A stretch of 64,000 bases of DNA from Bacteroidota bacterium (GTDB lineage: Bacteria; Bacteroidota; Bacteroidia; Chitinophagales; Chitinophagaceae): contig JAPLEO010000145.1 in the NCBI GenBank assembly GCA_026391125.1, forward strand, positions 1 to 64,000, given 5' to 3'. The position numbers were made by a program, and so were the translations under genes. The notes beneath the pieces were generated by a model. The model was not told where the DNA came from. It saw only the letters and a list, made by a program, of their open reading frames with translations, and ran no database searches. Below, piece after piece: positions 54,845 to 63,880 of this stretch (position 1 is the stretch's first letter; each line of letters starts with the position of its first letter).

Positions 54845-55024
54845 TGAAGAGATAAAAGATAAAAGTGAAGAGAGGTTAGTAAGATTTTAAGTGAAAAGTT
54901 TCTATGAAAAAAGCCCGGTAGTTATACTGGGCTTTTTGTTTTCTTTCAACTCTTCACTCTTCACTTTTATCTCTTCACTTCCTTCCTCCTCTCTTCACTT
55001 TTATCTCTTATCTTTTATCTAATA
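54845..55024. repeat. dispersed hairpin-forming repeat, copy B
   Basis: Left arm 54857-54886 matches 25451-25480 at 29 of 30 bases; right arm 54957-54979 shares 23 bases with 25530-25552. A third arm-like stretch CTCTTCACTTTTATCTCTTATCTTTTATCT lies at 54991-55020, so the copy is longer and more complex than copy A. It again fills the gap between convergent genes and encloses a classical terminator. Confidence 0.75.
54907..54938. terminator. bidirectional terminator inside repeat copy B
   Basis: A-run plus GCCC, GGTA-GTTA-TACT inner stem-loop, GGGC plus T-run: 13 pairs with one G-T and a 4-base loop. Serves the M28 peptidase gene and the opposing deoxyhypusine synthase-like gene. Confidence 0.88.
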
Positions 55025-55026
55025 TC

Positions 55027-56028
55027 TTACCAGCCAAGCAAGTAAGCGAAGATTAAAGGCACTACAATAGTGGCATCGCTTTCTACAATGTATTTTGGTG
55101 TATGTATATCTAGTTTACCCCATGTGATCTTTTCGTTGGGAACCGCACCAGAGTATGATCCGTACGATGTTGTAGAATCACTCACCTGACAGAAATAGCT
55201 CCAGAAAGGAACATCATGCCATTCAAGATCTTGGTACATCATTGGAACCACACAAATTGGAAAATCGCCTGCGATACCGCCACCTACTTGGAAGAAACCA
55301 ACTCCTTTACCACCACTATTAGCACGGTACCATTCGGTTAACCATACCATGTATTCAATACCACTTTTCACAGTGCTTGCTTTCAATTCATTTTTGATCA
55401 CATAGCTCGCGAAAATATTTCCGGTAGTACTATCTTCCCAACCTGGAACTACGATCGGCAAGTTTTTCTCAGCTGCTGCGATGATCCAACTATTTTTTGG
55501 ATCGATCTCATAGTATTGCTCTAGTTCACCAGACAAAACTGTTTTATAAAGAAACTCATGTGGGAAATAACGTTCGCCAGCAGCTTCTGCATCTTTCCAC
55601 TGTTTTACTAAGTGCTTCTGCAACCTGCGGAAAGCTTCTTCTTCTGGGATACAGGTGTCTGTTACACGATTATAATGGTTCTCTAAAAGATCCCACTCGT
55701 CTTGTGGTGTTAAGTCGCGATAGTTCGGCACACGCTTATAATGACTATGAGCCACTAAGTTCATGACATCTTCTTCCAAGTTGGCACCAGTACAACTAAT
55801 GATCGCAATTTTATCTTGGCGGATCATTTCAGCTAAACTAATACCTAACTCAGCAGTACTCATGGCACCTGCTAAACTCACTAACATTTTTCCTCCATCC
55901 AATAAATGGGTTTCATATCCTTTAGCAGCATCTACCAATGCCGCAGCATTAAAATGGCGATAATGGTGCTGAATAAACTGCGAAACGGGTCCTTTACTCA
56001 TATCCTCTTTTTTAAATGATGAAATCAA
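55027..56028 (-). CDS. deoxyhypusine synthase family protein
   Basis: 333-residue NAD-dependent spermidine-type transferase fold, homologous to eukaryotic and archaeal deoxyhypusine synthase. Visible family pieces: HLLDGGKMLVSLAGAMSTAELG, the NAD-region KIAIISCTGANLEEDV, GGIAGDFPICVVP, and the segment ITWGKLDIHTPKYIVESDATIVVPLI, in which the lysine of TWGK aligns with the catalytic K of SWGK in eukaryotic DHS. Bacteria lack eIF5A, so the product may be a homospermidine-type or other polyamine reaction. It stands divergent to the glycan cluster (113-base gap). Confidence 0.85.
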   Translation of the reverse strand: MISSFKKEDMSKGPVSQFIQHHYRHFNAAALVDAAKGYETHLLDGGKMLVSLAGAMSTAELGISLAEMIRQDKIAIISCTGANLEEDVMNLVAHSHYKRVPNYRDLTPQDEWDLLENHYNRVTDTCIPEEEAFRRLQKHLVKQWKDAEAAGERYFPHEFLYKTVLSGELEQYYEIDPKNSWIIAAAEKNLPIVVPGWEDSTTGNIFASYVIKNELKASTVKSGIEYMVWLTEWYRANSGGKGVGFFQVGGGIAGDFPICVVPMMYQDLEWHDVPFWSYFCQVSDSTTSYGSYSGAVPNEKITWGKLDIHTPKYIVESDATIVVPLIFAYLLGW

Positions 56029-56141
56029 TCGAGCGCAAAAGTAATTTTTTTGTCCGGTTTTCCGGAATCTTCCATTTTAATGAATATTAATTTTCTAATT
56101 CAATTCCTCGCCTATTTTTGTAGTTGGCAAAAGCCAAAACA

Positions 56142-57314
56142 ATGCAATTTTTATTAAAAGATATTAAACTAGGGAAATATACCATCCCACTGCCCGCCTT
56201 CCTGTGGTTTGCATTGGCGGTGATTGCTGCATCCCTTGAAATGAGCCGTGGACTAGACGATATCAATAATTTTTTAATATATAAGAACGTCTTTTGGCAT
56301 AGCATCAATCAGCAAAATCTGTACTTACCTTATCCTGAGGACCATGCAGATATGAACCATTATGGTCCTTTTTTTGGTTTGATCATCGCTCCATTTGCCT
56401 TATTGCCCACACTTATTGGCTGTTTTCTATGGTGCTTGGTAAATGCTTGGGTACTATTTTATGCCATCGGACACTTGCCTGTGAGTGAACGTAATAAGAA
56501 TGTGATCTTATTAATTGGCATGATCGAAATGATGACTGCCACACATAGTGTACAGTTCAATACTATGTTAACTGGTTGGATTTTGCTCAGTTTTGTTTTT
56601 ACCGAAAAGAAGCAAGTCGTACTTGCTACTTTATTTATTGTGGCAGGCCTATACGTAAAGATTTATGGGATTGTGGGTGTTGCTTTCTTCTTTTTCTCAG
56701 ATAATAAGTTACGATTCTTCTTAAGTTTTATAGGATGGTGTATCGTTTTCTTCTGTTTACCCATGATCATTTCTTCACCAGCATTTGTGATCCAATCCTA
56801 TCAAGATTGGGCGCATTCATTAGTAGAAAAAAATGCTACGAATATTGTGATTGAAACAGTAGGGATGCAAGACATTTCTTTAATGGGAATGGTACGACGC
56901 ATTTTTCAAATCGGCAATTTGCGAAACTATTGGTTTACAATACCAGCTGCAATTCTATATGTATTACCATTCCTTCGAACCAAACAATACCAGTGGGTTA
57001 ATTTTAGACTCTCTTACCTAGCATTGGCATTGATTGGTGTGGTTATTTTTAGTTCATCTGCTGAGTCGCCCACTTATGTAATTGCAGTGACAGGCTTAGC
57101 AATTTGGTATGTGATACAGAAACACCCAAGAACATTTTTTCCCATCGCACTCCTGATCCTAACTTTTATACTAACCATCTTATCCCCTACTGATATAGTA
57201 CCGCGATTCATTCGAGTAGAAATCGTTCGATACTCTCTGAAAGCGTTACCTTGCTGTATCGTTTGGCTTGTAATAATTTACCAATTGTTAAAGAAGGATT
57301 TTAGCATCAGTTAA
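56142..57314 (+). CDS. DUF2029 / GT87-type membrane mannosyltransferase-like protein
   Basis: 390 residues from MQFLLKDIKLGKYTIPLPAF (ATG at 56142; the TTG 18 bases earlier is weaker). About nine helices, with the periplasmic-loop region NQQNLYLPYPEDHADMNHYGPFFGLIIAPFALLP typical of DUF2029 polyprenyl-phosphate-sugar-dependent transferases. In mycobacteria such enzymes add mannose using polyprenyl-phosphomannose; the sugar here is unknown. First gene of a co-directional glycan cluster that runs to 61750. Confidence 0.82.
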   Translation: MQFLLKDIKLGKYTIPLPAFLWFALAVIAASLEMSRGLDDINNFLIYKNVFWHSINQQNLYLPYPEDHADMNHYGPFFGLIIAPFALLPTLIGCFLWCLVNAWVLFYAIGHLPVSERNKNVILLIGMIEMMTATHSVQFNTMLTGWILLSFVFTEKKQVVLATLFIVAGLYVKIYGIVGVAFFFFSDNKLRFFLSFIGWCIVFFCLPMIISSPAFVIQSYQDWAHSLVEKNATNIVIETVGMQDISLMGMVRRIFQIGNLRNYWFTIPAAILYVLPFLRTKQYQWVNFRLSYLALALIGVVIFSSSAESPTYVIAVTGLAIWYVIQKHPRTFFPIALLILTFILTILSPTDIVPRFIRVEIVRYSLKALPCCIVWLVIIYQLLKKDFSIS

Positions 57315-57399
57315 CATATGAAATGAGCTATCATAAATTTCAAACCCAACTCAATTCATATTTGCGAATTACATGTAACAAAAATCTATTAACAGACAC

Positions 57400-58401
57400 A
57401 TGAAAAGAAAAATATTAGTCACAGGAGCTGACGGCTTTATCGGATCTCATCTTACTGAGATGTTGGTAAAACAGGGTTACGACGTTCGTGCATTTGCATT
57501 GTATAATTCTTTTAATACTTGGGGATGGCTAGATTATTGCGATCCCGCAGTAAAGGGAAAATTTGAAGTTTTCATGGGTGATGTCAGAGATCCTTATGGC
57601 GTAAAAACCGCCATGAAAGATTGTGATACGGTTTTGCATTTAGCGGCACTAATAGCTATCCCTTATTCTTATCACTCTCCAGATACTTATGTAGATACCA
57701 ATATTAAAGGCACATTGAATATTGTGCAAGCGGCTAAAGAATTGGGTGTTCGAAAAGTAGTTCATACTTCCACCAGTGAAGTTTATGGTACCGCTCGCTT
57801 TGTGCCAATTACAGAAGATCATCCATTACAAGGTCAATCACCTTATTCAGCTAGTAAGATCGGTGCTGATCAGATTGCTTTATCTTTCTATACCTCATTT
57901 AATACACCAGTTGCAGTATTAAGACCATTCAATACTTATGGTCCACGTCAATCTGCAAGAGCTGTTATACCAACCATCATTTCACAAATCGCTACCGGAA
58001 AAGAAACCATCAAATTAGGCGCATTAACTCCTACTAGAGATTTTTCTTTTGTAGAAGATACTGCCAATGGTTTCATCAAAGCCATGGAATGTGATACCAT
58101 CAATGGAACTGTAACTAATGTAGGTAGTGGTTTTGAAATATCAGTTTTACACACTGCTGAATTGATCGCTGAATTAATGGGTAAGAAAATAAATTTCGAA
58201 TTGGATAGTGATCGTTTAAGACCAGAGAAAAGTGAAGTGGAAAGATTGTTCGCTAGCTATGATAAAGCAAAAAAATTAATGAACTGGGAGCCTGCATATG
58301 GCGGATTAGAAGGATTCAAAAAAGGTCTACAGAAAACCATTGATTGGTTTACGATACCTGAGAACTTGGCCCGCTATAAAACAGACACTTATAATATTTA
58401 A
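57400..58401 (+). CDS. NAD-dependent sugar 4,6-dehydratase/epimerase (LegB-like)
   Basis: 333-residue extended SDR. NAD motif VTGADGFIGSHL (8-19), LHLAALIAIPYSYHSPDTYVDTNIKG, the catalytic SPYSASKIGAD (Y-x3-K) and RPFNTYGPRQSARAVIPTIISQI. It most resembles the LegB group of UDP-GlcNAc 4,6-dehydratases, given FALYNSFNTWGWLD, but GDP-mannose or dTDP-glucose forms cannot be excluded. It precedes the nucleotidyltransferase by 6 bases in the glycan operon. Confidence 0.85.
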   Translation: MKRKILVTGADGFIGSHLTEMLVKQGYDVRAFALYNSFNTWGWLDYCDPAVKGKFEVFMGDVRDPYGVKTAMKDCDTVLHLAALIAIPYSYHSPDTYVDTNIKGTLNIVQAAKELGVRKVVHTSTSEVYGTARFVPITEDHPLQGQSPYSASKIGADQIALSFYTSFNTPVAVLRPFNTYGPRQSARAVIPTIISQIATGKETIKLGALTPTRDFSFVEDTANGFIKAMECDTINGTVTNVGSGFEISVLHTAELIAELMGKKINFELDSDRLRPEKSEVERLFASYDKAKKLMNWEPAYGGLEGFKKGLQKTIDWFTIPENLARYKTDTYNI

Positions 58402-58407
58402 TGCATC

Positions 58408-59118
58408 ATGAATAAACATGCCGTGATATTAGCTGGTGGTAAAGGAAGTAGACTTCGTCCTTATACCGTGGTATTACCTAAACCGTTAATGCCAATTGGC
58501 GAATATCCCATTTTAGAAGTGATCATCAGACAGTTGGTGACACAAGGTTTTACCCATATCACATTGGCGGTAAATCATCAAGCTGAATTGATTGCTGCTT
58601 TTTTTGGAGATGGTAGCAAATGGGGTATTTCTATCAATTATTCTTTGGAAGATCAACCCTTGGGCACCATGGGACCACTCAAATTGATCAAAGATCTTCC
58701 TGATAATTTCTTGGTGATGAATGGCGACATTTTAACCGATCTAGCTTACAAAGAATTCTTTGAGACACATGTAAATAATGATGTGCTGTTTACTATTTCT
58801 TCTCATTTGAGAGAAGAAAAAATCGACTATGGTGTTTTGCAAACTGAGAATCATATATTGACAGGCTTTAAAGAAAAGCCAACCAAGAGCTATGAAGTGA
58901 GCATGGGAATTTATATGCTCAATAAAAAAGTACTGGATTATATTCCTGAAAATAGTCCTTATGGTTTTGATCAGCTAATGCTTGATCTCATCGAGAAAAA
59001 GAAATCAGTTTTTGTAAATACCTATACCGGTCTTTGGTTAGATATTGGGAGACCAGATGATTATATGGAAGCCATTGAATGCTTTGATCAGTTGAAAGAT
59101 AAAATTCTTTATGTCTAA
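58408..59118 (+). CDS. sugar-1-phosphate nucleotidyltransferase
   Basis: 236-residue NTP transferase: the pyrophosphorylase motif AGGKGSRLRPYTVVLPKPLMPIG is intact, EDQPLGTMGPL (base specificity) and FLVMNGDILTD (metal Asp) follow. It lacks the left-handed beta-helix and CBS parts seen in longer relatives, so it is a minimal activating enzyme making an NDP-sugar. The base could be dTTP, GTP or UTP. The adjoining epimerases suggest they act on its product. Overlaps the next gene by 8 bases. Confidence 0.88.
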   Translation: MNKHAVILAGGKGSRLRPYTVVLPKPLMPIGEYPILEVIIRQLVTQGFTHITLAVNHQAELIAAFFGDGSKWGISINYSLEDQPLGTMGPLKLIKDLPDNFLVMNGDILTDLAYKEFFETHVNNDVLFTISSHLREEKIDYGVLQTENHILTGFKEKPTKSYEVSMGIYMLNKKVLDYIPENSPYGFDQLMLDLIEKKKSVFVNTYTGLWLDIGRPDDYMEAIECFDQLKDKILYV

Positions 59119-59968
59119 AATTCTTGTAACAGGCGCCAATGGGTTTGTAGGGAGCTTTCTTTGCAAAGCCCTCAAAGAGTTGAATCACGAAGTGATTGAA
59201 CTGAAAAGTAGCGATGGCAATATCATTCTAGACGAAACATGGAATAAAATTCCTGCAACAGATATTGTAATTCACCTTGCAGCAAAAACATTTGTGCCTG
59301 ATAGTTGGAAAAATCCAGAGTTGTTCCTTCAAACAAATACTCTTGGAACCGTATTGGCATTAGAATATTGTAGAAAACATGGAGCCAGAATGGTATTCAT
59401 TAGTTCGTACTTATATGGAAATCCTGCAAGTCTTCCCATTAATGAACTTGCTCCTCTATCTATTCCGAATCCATATGCTCTCTCTAAAAAAGCTGCTGAA
59501 GATTATTGTCGATTTTATGCTGACTCATATAAGATAAACATGGTTATTATTCGCCCGTTTAATTTGTATGGATTTGGACAATCAAACAATTTCTTAATAC
59601 CAGAAATTATACTTCAGGTATTAAACAGCAAAGAAGTTCGTGTAAAAGATTTAGAACCAAAGAGAGATTATATCTATATCACTGATTTTATAGATGCCAT
59701 CATTAGATGCATAGATTCTCATAGATTCGAGATCTTTAATATTGGCTCAGGGGAAAGCTTCTCAGTAGGCGAACTCATACAAATGATTCAAAATATCTGC
59801 GGAACGCAACTTCCTGTAATCAGTAGTGCTGAAAAAAGGCCTGCAGAAATCATGGATACCATCGCCGATATCTCAAAAGCCAAAGAATTGTTAGATTGGT
59901 CACCCTCTACAAGTATGTACAATGGACTAAGCTCCATCATCCAGCAATACAGGCAGGCTAAGTCATAG
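59111..59968 (+). CDS. NAD(P)-dependent sugar epimerase/reductase (extended SDR)
   Basis: 285-residue SDR with NAD motif VTGANGFVGSFL (6-17), VIHLAAKTFVPDSW, SSYLYGNPASLP, catalytic Y and K in NPYALSKKAAEDY and RPFNLYGFGQSNNFLIPEI. Probably a 4-epimerase or reductase acting after the dehydratase in the same operon, judged by overlap of 8 bases with the nucleotidyltransferase gene. The exact sugar is unknown. Confidence 0.85.
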   Translation: MSKILVTGANGFVGSFLCKALKELNHEVIELKSSDGNIILDETWNKIPATDIVIHLAAKTFVPDSWKNPELFLQTNTLGTVLALEYCRKHGARMVFISSYLYGNPASLPINELAPLSIPNPYALSKKAAEDYCRFYADSYKINMVIIRPFNLYGFGQSNNFLIPEIILQVLNSKEVRVKDLEPKRDYIYITDFIDAIIRCIDSHRFEIFNIGSGESFSVGELIQMIQNICGTQLPVISSAEKRPAEIMDTIADISKAKELLDWSPSTSMYNGLSSIIQQYRQAKS

Positions 59969-60035
59969 TTTAGTAACTTCATAGCATTGGCGGGTTAGCA
60001 AATAAGTTTTAGCTTTACAAATAACCGTTTTGAGC

Positions 60036-60977
60036 ATGCTGTTATCTGAAGTACGAAAAACAATTTCCATCGTTATCCCAGTTTGTAATGAACGTGGGAA
60101 TCTCCCTTTATTAATGGAGGAGATCAAATCGGTTTTCAGTGAACTGCCTTACGACTACTCCCTCATTTTTGTTGAAGATAGTAGCTCCGATGGTACGCTC
60201 GAATACATCAAAGACTGTGCAGAAAAAGCAAACAATATTTTCTATGTTGCTCTAACTAAAAGCTTTGGTCACCAGAATGCATTAAAAGCGGGTTTGGACA
60301 GATCAACAGCAGATGCAGCAATCATGATGGATGGCGATCTACAACATCCTCCTGCGCTAATTCCAAGTTTGATCAAAGAATGGGAAAACGGAAACGATAT
60401 TGTGTACACGATCCGAAATGATCATAAAGAGATCAGTAAGTTGAAAAAATTGACTTCCAATCTTTTTTATGAGGTCATCAATAATCTCTCTGAAATTGAA
60501 TTGGAACCTGGTACCGCAGATTTTAGATTGATGAGCAAAAAAGTGGTAGAAGTTTTTTCTCAATTTACCGAAGCCGACATTTTCATGCGTGGTATGATCA
60601 AGTGGATGGGATTTCAACAAATTGGAATTGAATACACTGCTGCAAATAGAGGTTCAGGAATCAGTAAGTATACGGTAAAGAAAATGATGCGTTTGGCTTT
60701 ACAAGGCATTACGTCTTTTAGTACAAAACCTTTGTATATCGCCGCTTATCTTGGTTTGTTCTTTTCTGTACTCTCCATTTTATACATTCCATATATCCTT
60801 ATAAGTTTAGTAACTGGTCACTATGTTTCTGGTTGGGCATCGATGATCGCAACCATTGCATTCTTCGGAGGTTTACAATTAATGATCCTTGGAATCATCG
60901 GAATCTATCTTGGCAAATTATTCATGCAAAGCAAACATAGGCCACACTATATCGTTAAAGAATCTAATTTACTATGA
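60036..60977 (+). CDS. polyprenyl-phosphate glycosyltransferase-like GT2 with C-terminal membrane helices
   Basis: About 313 residues from MLLSEVRKTISIVIPVCNERGN (60036; TTG at 60030 is an alternative). GT-A catalytic domain: IVIPVCNERGNLPLL, LIFVEDSSSDGTLEYI, AIMMDGDLQHPPALIPSLI (DGDLQHPP is the Dpm/GtrB hallmark) and ADFRLMSKKVVE. Two C-terminal helices (AAYLGLFFSVLSILYIPYILI; GLQLMILGIIGIYLGKLF) anchor it. It should make a polyprenyl-phosphate sugar, which matches a GT87 enzyme that uses such donors in the same cluster. Its stop overlaps the next ATG (ATGA). Confidence 0.9.
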   Translation: MLLSEVRKTISIVIPVCNERGNLPLLMEEIKSVFSELPYDYSLIFVEDSSSDGTLEYIKDCAEKANNIFYVALTKSFGHQNALKAGLDRSTADAAIMMDGDLQHPPALIPSLIKEWENGNDIVYTIRNDHKEISKLKKLTSNLFYEVINNLSEIELEPGTADFRLMSKKVVEVFSQFTEADIFMRGMIKWMGFQQIGIEYTAANRGSGISKYTVKKMMRLALQGITSFSTKPLYIAAYLGLFFSVLSILYIPYILISLVTGHYVSGWASMIATIAFFGGLQLMILGIIGIYLGKLFMQSKHRPHYIVKESNLL

Positions 60978-61750
60978 GACCTCAAGTACTGATCAGTTTT
61001 GATGTGGAAGAGTTTGATATGCCACTCGACTATCAATACACTCTTCCAATTGATCAACAATTGAAGTTGGGAAAAGACGGACTTGATGCGGTTATGGAAA
61101 TGATCGATCAACAAGCTATTCCAACTACCCTTTTTACCACTGCAAATTTCGCCAATCATTTTCCAGATAGCATTCGTGCACACGCTGCAAAGCATGAAAT
61201 AGCTTCACATACTTTTTATCATTCTCATTTTAATAACGAACACTTATTAGAATCGAAACTGGCTTTGGAAAAAATCAGCGGACAAACCATCACTGGATTA
61301 CGTATGCCCCGTATGCGTGTTGTTGATATGCATGAAGTTATTAAAGCAGGCTATGAATACGATTCATCCATCAACCCTACTTGGTTGCCAGGTAAATACA
61401 ATAACCTTCATTTGCCTAGAACAATATATATGGATCAAGGGATGAAAAGAATACCTGCATCCGTTTCTCCAAACCTGAGAATACCCTTGTTCTGGTTGAG
61501 CTTCAAGAATTTTCCTTATAGCTTTTTCAAGCAACTAACCATACAAACACTTGAAAAAGATGGTTACGTTTGCCTCTATTTTCATCCTTGGGAATTTATC
61601 GATATCACAAATTTAAATTTACCTGCCTTCACAAGAAAATTGTGCGGACAGCCGCTGATAGATCGGTTACATCTACTAATTACAGACCTAAAAGCAAAGG
61701 GCTACGAGTTTTCCACTATCAAAGAATTTTTATCTAAAAATAAAGTGTGA
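60974..61750 (+). CDS. polysaccharide deacetylase (NodB-type) family protein
   Basis: 258-residue carbohydrate esterase 4-like protein. Metal and active-site candidates: FDVEEFDMP, ASHTFYHSHF (H-x3-H), SKLALEKISGQTITGLRMPRMR and YFHPWEFID near the C-terminus. There is no signal peptide, so it is a cytoplasmic or membrane-proximal deacetylase, unlike secreted chitin deacetylases. It may remove an acetyl group from a lipid-linked sugar made by this cluster. Overlaps the GT2 stop by 4 bases (ATGA). Confidence 0.88.
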   Translation: MRPQVLISFDVEEFDMPLDYQYTLPIDQQLKLGKDGLDAVMEMIDQQAIPTTLFTTANFANHFPDSIRAHAAKHEIASHTFYHSHFNNEHLLESKLALEKISGQTITGLRMPRMRVVDMHEVIKAGYEYDSSINPTWLPGKYNNLHLPRTIYMDQGMKRIPASVSPNLRIPLFWLSFKNFPYSFFKQLTIQTLEKDGYVCLYFHPWEFIDITNLNLPAFTRKLCGQPLIDRLHLLITDLKAKGYEFSTIKEFLSKNKV

Positions 61751-61751
61751 G

Positions 61752-62414
61752 ATGAAAAACAATAAATCAACCATGCTCTGGGTTGTTGGGATTATCTCTC
61801 TAATACCCATCGTTTATTTAGCATCAATTTATCCCACCCTACCAAAAATTGTACCTACCCATTTTGATATGGATGGCAAACCAAATGATTATAGCGATAA
61901 GTCTACGCTGATTTTCATCACGCTATTGTTTAGTGCATTATCTTTTGGTTGTTACTTGCTAATAACTAATCTACCCAAAATTGATCCCAAAAAAACTGCA
62001 GGTCAATCTCCCGAAATTTTTCAGCGCCTTGGTTTAACAATTGCCCTATTGATGTCTTTTATCAATTTTGTGATCACCTATGCTGCAACCAATAAAACAG
62101 ATAATATTACAAGAGTCATTTTTCCTGCACTAGGCATTTTCTTTGCTTTTATGGGAAAATATATGAAAGATATCAAGCCCAATTATTTCGCCGGCTTTAG
62201 AACACCATGGGCTTTAGAGAATGATGACAACTGGAGAGAGACTCATAAACTTGCAGGAAATATGTGGATGGCGGGTGGTAGTACTATCACTATTCTAACC
62301 GTATTTTTACCATCAAAATATGGGTTCATTGCATTTATGAGCATCACCGCGATTGTTACGATTGTCCCTTTTGCATTTTCCTATTTGTTCTTTAAAAAGC
62401 AACAACCAAAATAA
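61752..62414 (+). CDS. DUF1648 / SdpI family membrane protein
   Basis: 220-residue protein with six predicted helices. The N-terminal IYPTLPKIVPTHFDMDGKPNDYSDK is a DUF1648 signature, and KPNYFAGFRTPWALENDDNWRETHKLAGNMW is the SdpI motif. SdpI-type proteins confer immunity to a toxin in Bacillus or act as accessory membrane proteins; here the role is unknown. It starts one base after the deacetylase stop, so it is probably in the same transcript. Confidence 0.85.
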   Translation: MKNNKSTMLWVVGIISLIPIVYLASIYPTLPKIVPTHFDMDGKPNDYSDKSTLIFITLLFSALSFGCYLLITNLPKIDPKKTAGQSPEIFQRLGLTIALLMSFINFVITYAATNKTDNITRVIFPALGIFFAFMGKYMKDIKPNYFAGFRTPWALENDDNWRETHKLAGNMWMAGGSTITILTVFLPSKYGFIAFMSITAIVTIVPFAFSYLFFKKQQPK

Positions 62415-62418
62415 CCCA

Positions 62419-63855
62419 ATGAAAAAGCTCACCATATTTTTCGCCACTGTTTTGTTTTTTTCTAACATACAAGCACAAGAGATCTCTGGAGCATGGATGG
62501 GCACACTAAAAGCTGGTGCAGTAAAATTGCGTATTGTAATTCGCATTAGTAAAACAGAGAAAGGATATTCCGCATTATTCGATAGCCCAGATCAAAAAGC
62601 ATTTGGCTTAATGGTCAATAAAACTGAACTGGTAAAAGATAGTTTACTCTGCGATATACAACTCATTAAAGGTGGTTACAGAGCAAGCTGGGATGGTAAA
62701 GATGCGCTTACAGGAACCTTTACACAGGGACTTGGTTCTTTTCCATTAGACATGAAAAAATTGAAGGATGATGAGATCCCAAAAGCTGAAGTAAAAGTTC
62801 GCGCACAAACACCAAAGGAACCATTTGGATATTTAGCAGAGGAAGTGGAATATGATAACGCAGACAAAACAATTCACTATGGGGCTACACTAACCAAACC
62901 TAACAACCAAACAAGTTTCCCAACGGTAATCATCATTTCTGGTAGCGGTACACAGGATAGAGATGGTAGCATGTTTGGACATAAATCTTATGCAGTGCTG
63001 GCCGACTTGTTAACTAAACAAGGTGTTGCAGTGTTAAGAGTAGATGATCGTGGCGCAGGAAAAAGTACTTTGGGAAATGGTGATCCTACAAAATTGACTT
63101 CGGTTGACTTCGCATACGATGTAAACAATAGCATCAATTATTTATTGAGCAGAACTGATATCGATAAAAATAAAATTGGGTTAGTGGGTCATAGCGAAGG
63201 CGGCATGATCGCACCAATGGTGGCTGTAAAAAATAAATCAGTTACTTATTTAGTATTCCTAGCTGGACCCGGCATTTCCGGTCAGGATATTTGGAACTTT
63301 CAAATGGGAAGGAATGTTATCAAACCAAATCTATCAGAATCCGACAATGCACTAGCCACAGACGTTGTCAATAAATTGAATGAACCGTTTGCTCAATCAA
63401 CCGATTACAATACAATCACAGACAAAATGAAAGCCAATTATACGGATTGGAAAAAGAATGTGAGCGATAGTAAAGAGAAGGAACTGCTATATGCAAATCC
63501 AGAAGAAAGTTTTTTAAAAATCGCTAAGCAATTTCAAAATGGATTGTACTGGCTCAACTTTTTTTTAAAATATCAACCAGCAGAAAATCTTCAGAAAATT
63601 AACATACCAGTTTTAGCGCTAAATGGTTCTTTCGATATCCAAATTACCAGCACTGAAAATTTAGCTGGCATTGATGCAGCACTTAAGAAAGGGGGCAACA
63701 AGCATTATCAAACAAAAGAATTAGCTGGACTGAATCATTTGTTTCAAACATCAAAATTCAAAGCTCAGTCTTATGAAGCGATAGATGAAACCTTCAATCC
63801 AGAAGCCGCTACAATTGTTGCTAACTGGATTTTATCAGAGGGGATTAAAAAATAG
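62419..63855 (+). CDS. exported alpha/beta hydrolase
   Basis: About 478 residues from MKKLTIFFATVLFFSNIQAQ (62419), the first methionine with a signal peptide; the 22 earlier residues of the track overlap the SdpI gene. A beta-rich N-terminal domain (residues about 20-120: GAWMGTLKAGAVKLRIVIRI) precedes an alpha/beta hydrolase fold with SGSGTQDRDG, VDDRGAGKS, nucleophile GHSEGG and the late LNGSFDIQ (acid) and AGLNHLFQ (His). Similar to peptidase S9-like/Aes-type esterases of Bacteroidota. Substrate unknown. Follows the SdpI gene by 4 bases. Confidence 0.85.
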   Translation: MKKLTIFFATVLFFSNIQAQEISGAWMGTLKAGAVKLRIVIRISKTEKGYSALFDSPDQKAFGLMVNKTELVKDSLLCDIQLIKGGYRASWDGKDALTGTFTQGLGSFPLDMKKLKDDEIPKAEVKVRAQTPKEPFGYLAEEVEYDNADKTIHYGATLTKPNNQTSFPTVIIISGSGTQDRDGSMFGHKSYAVLADLLTKQGVAVLRVDDRGAGKSTLGNGDPTKLTSVDFAYDVNNSINYLLSRTDIDKNKIGLVGHSEGGMIAPMVAVKNKSVTYLVFLAGPGISGQDIWNFQMGRNVIKPNLSESDNALATDVVNKLNEPFAQSTDYNTITDKMKANYTDWKKNVSDSKEKELLYANPEESFLKIAKQFQNGLYWLNFFLKYQPAENLQKINIPVLALNGSFDIQITSTENLAGIDAALKKGGNKHYQTKELAGLNHLFQTSKFKAQSYEAIDETFNPEAATIVANWILSEGIKK

Positions 63856-63880
63856 CTGTCATTTACACTATCATTGTGCT

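Noticed and set aside
57400-58401. Assigning the cluster to legionaminic acid synthesis from the LegB-like gene
   Set aside because: No LegC, LegH, LegG, LegI or LegF homologues are adjacent; only the dehydratase resembles that pathway.
61752-62414. Toxin immunity (SdpI) role
   Set aside because: No SdpC-like toxin gene nearby; the SdpI motif alone does not show immunity.
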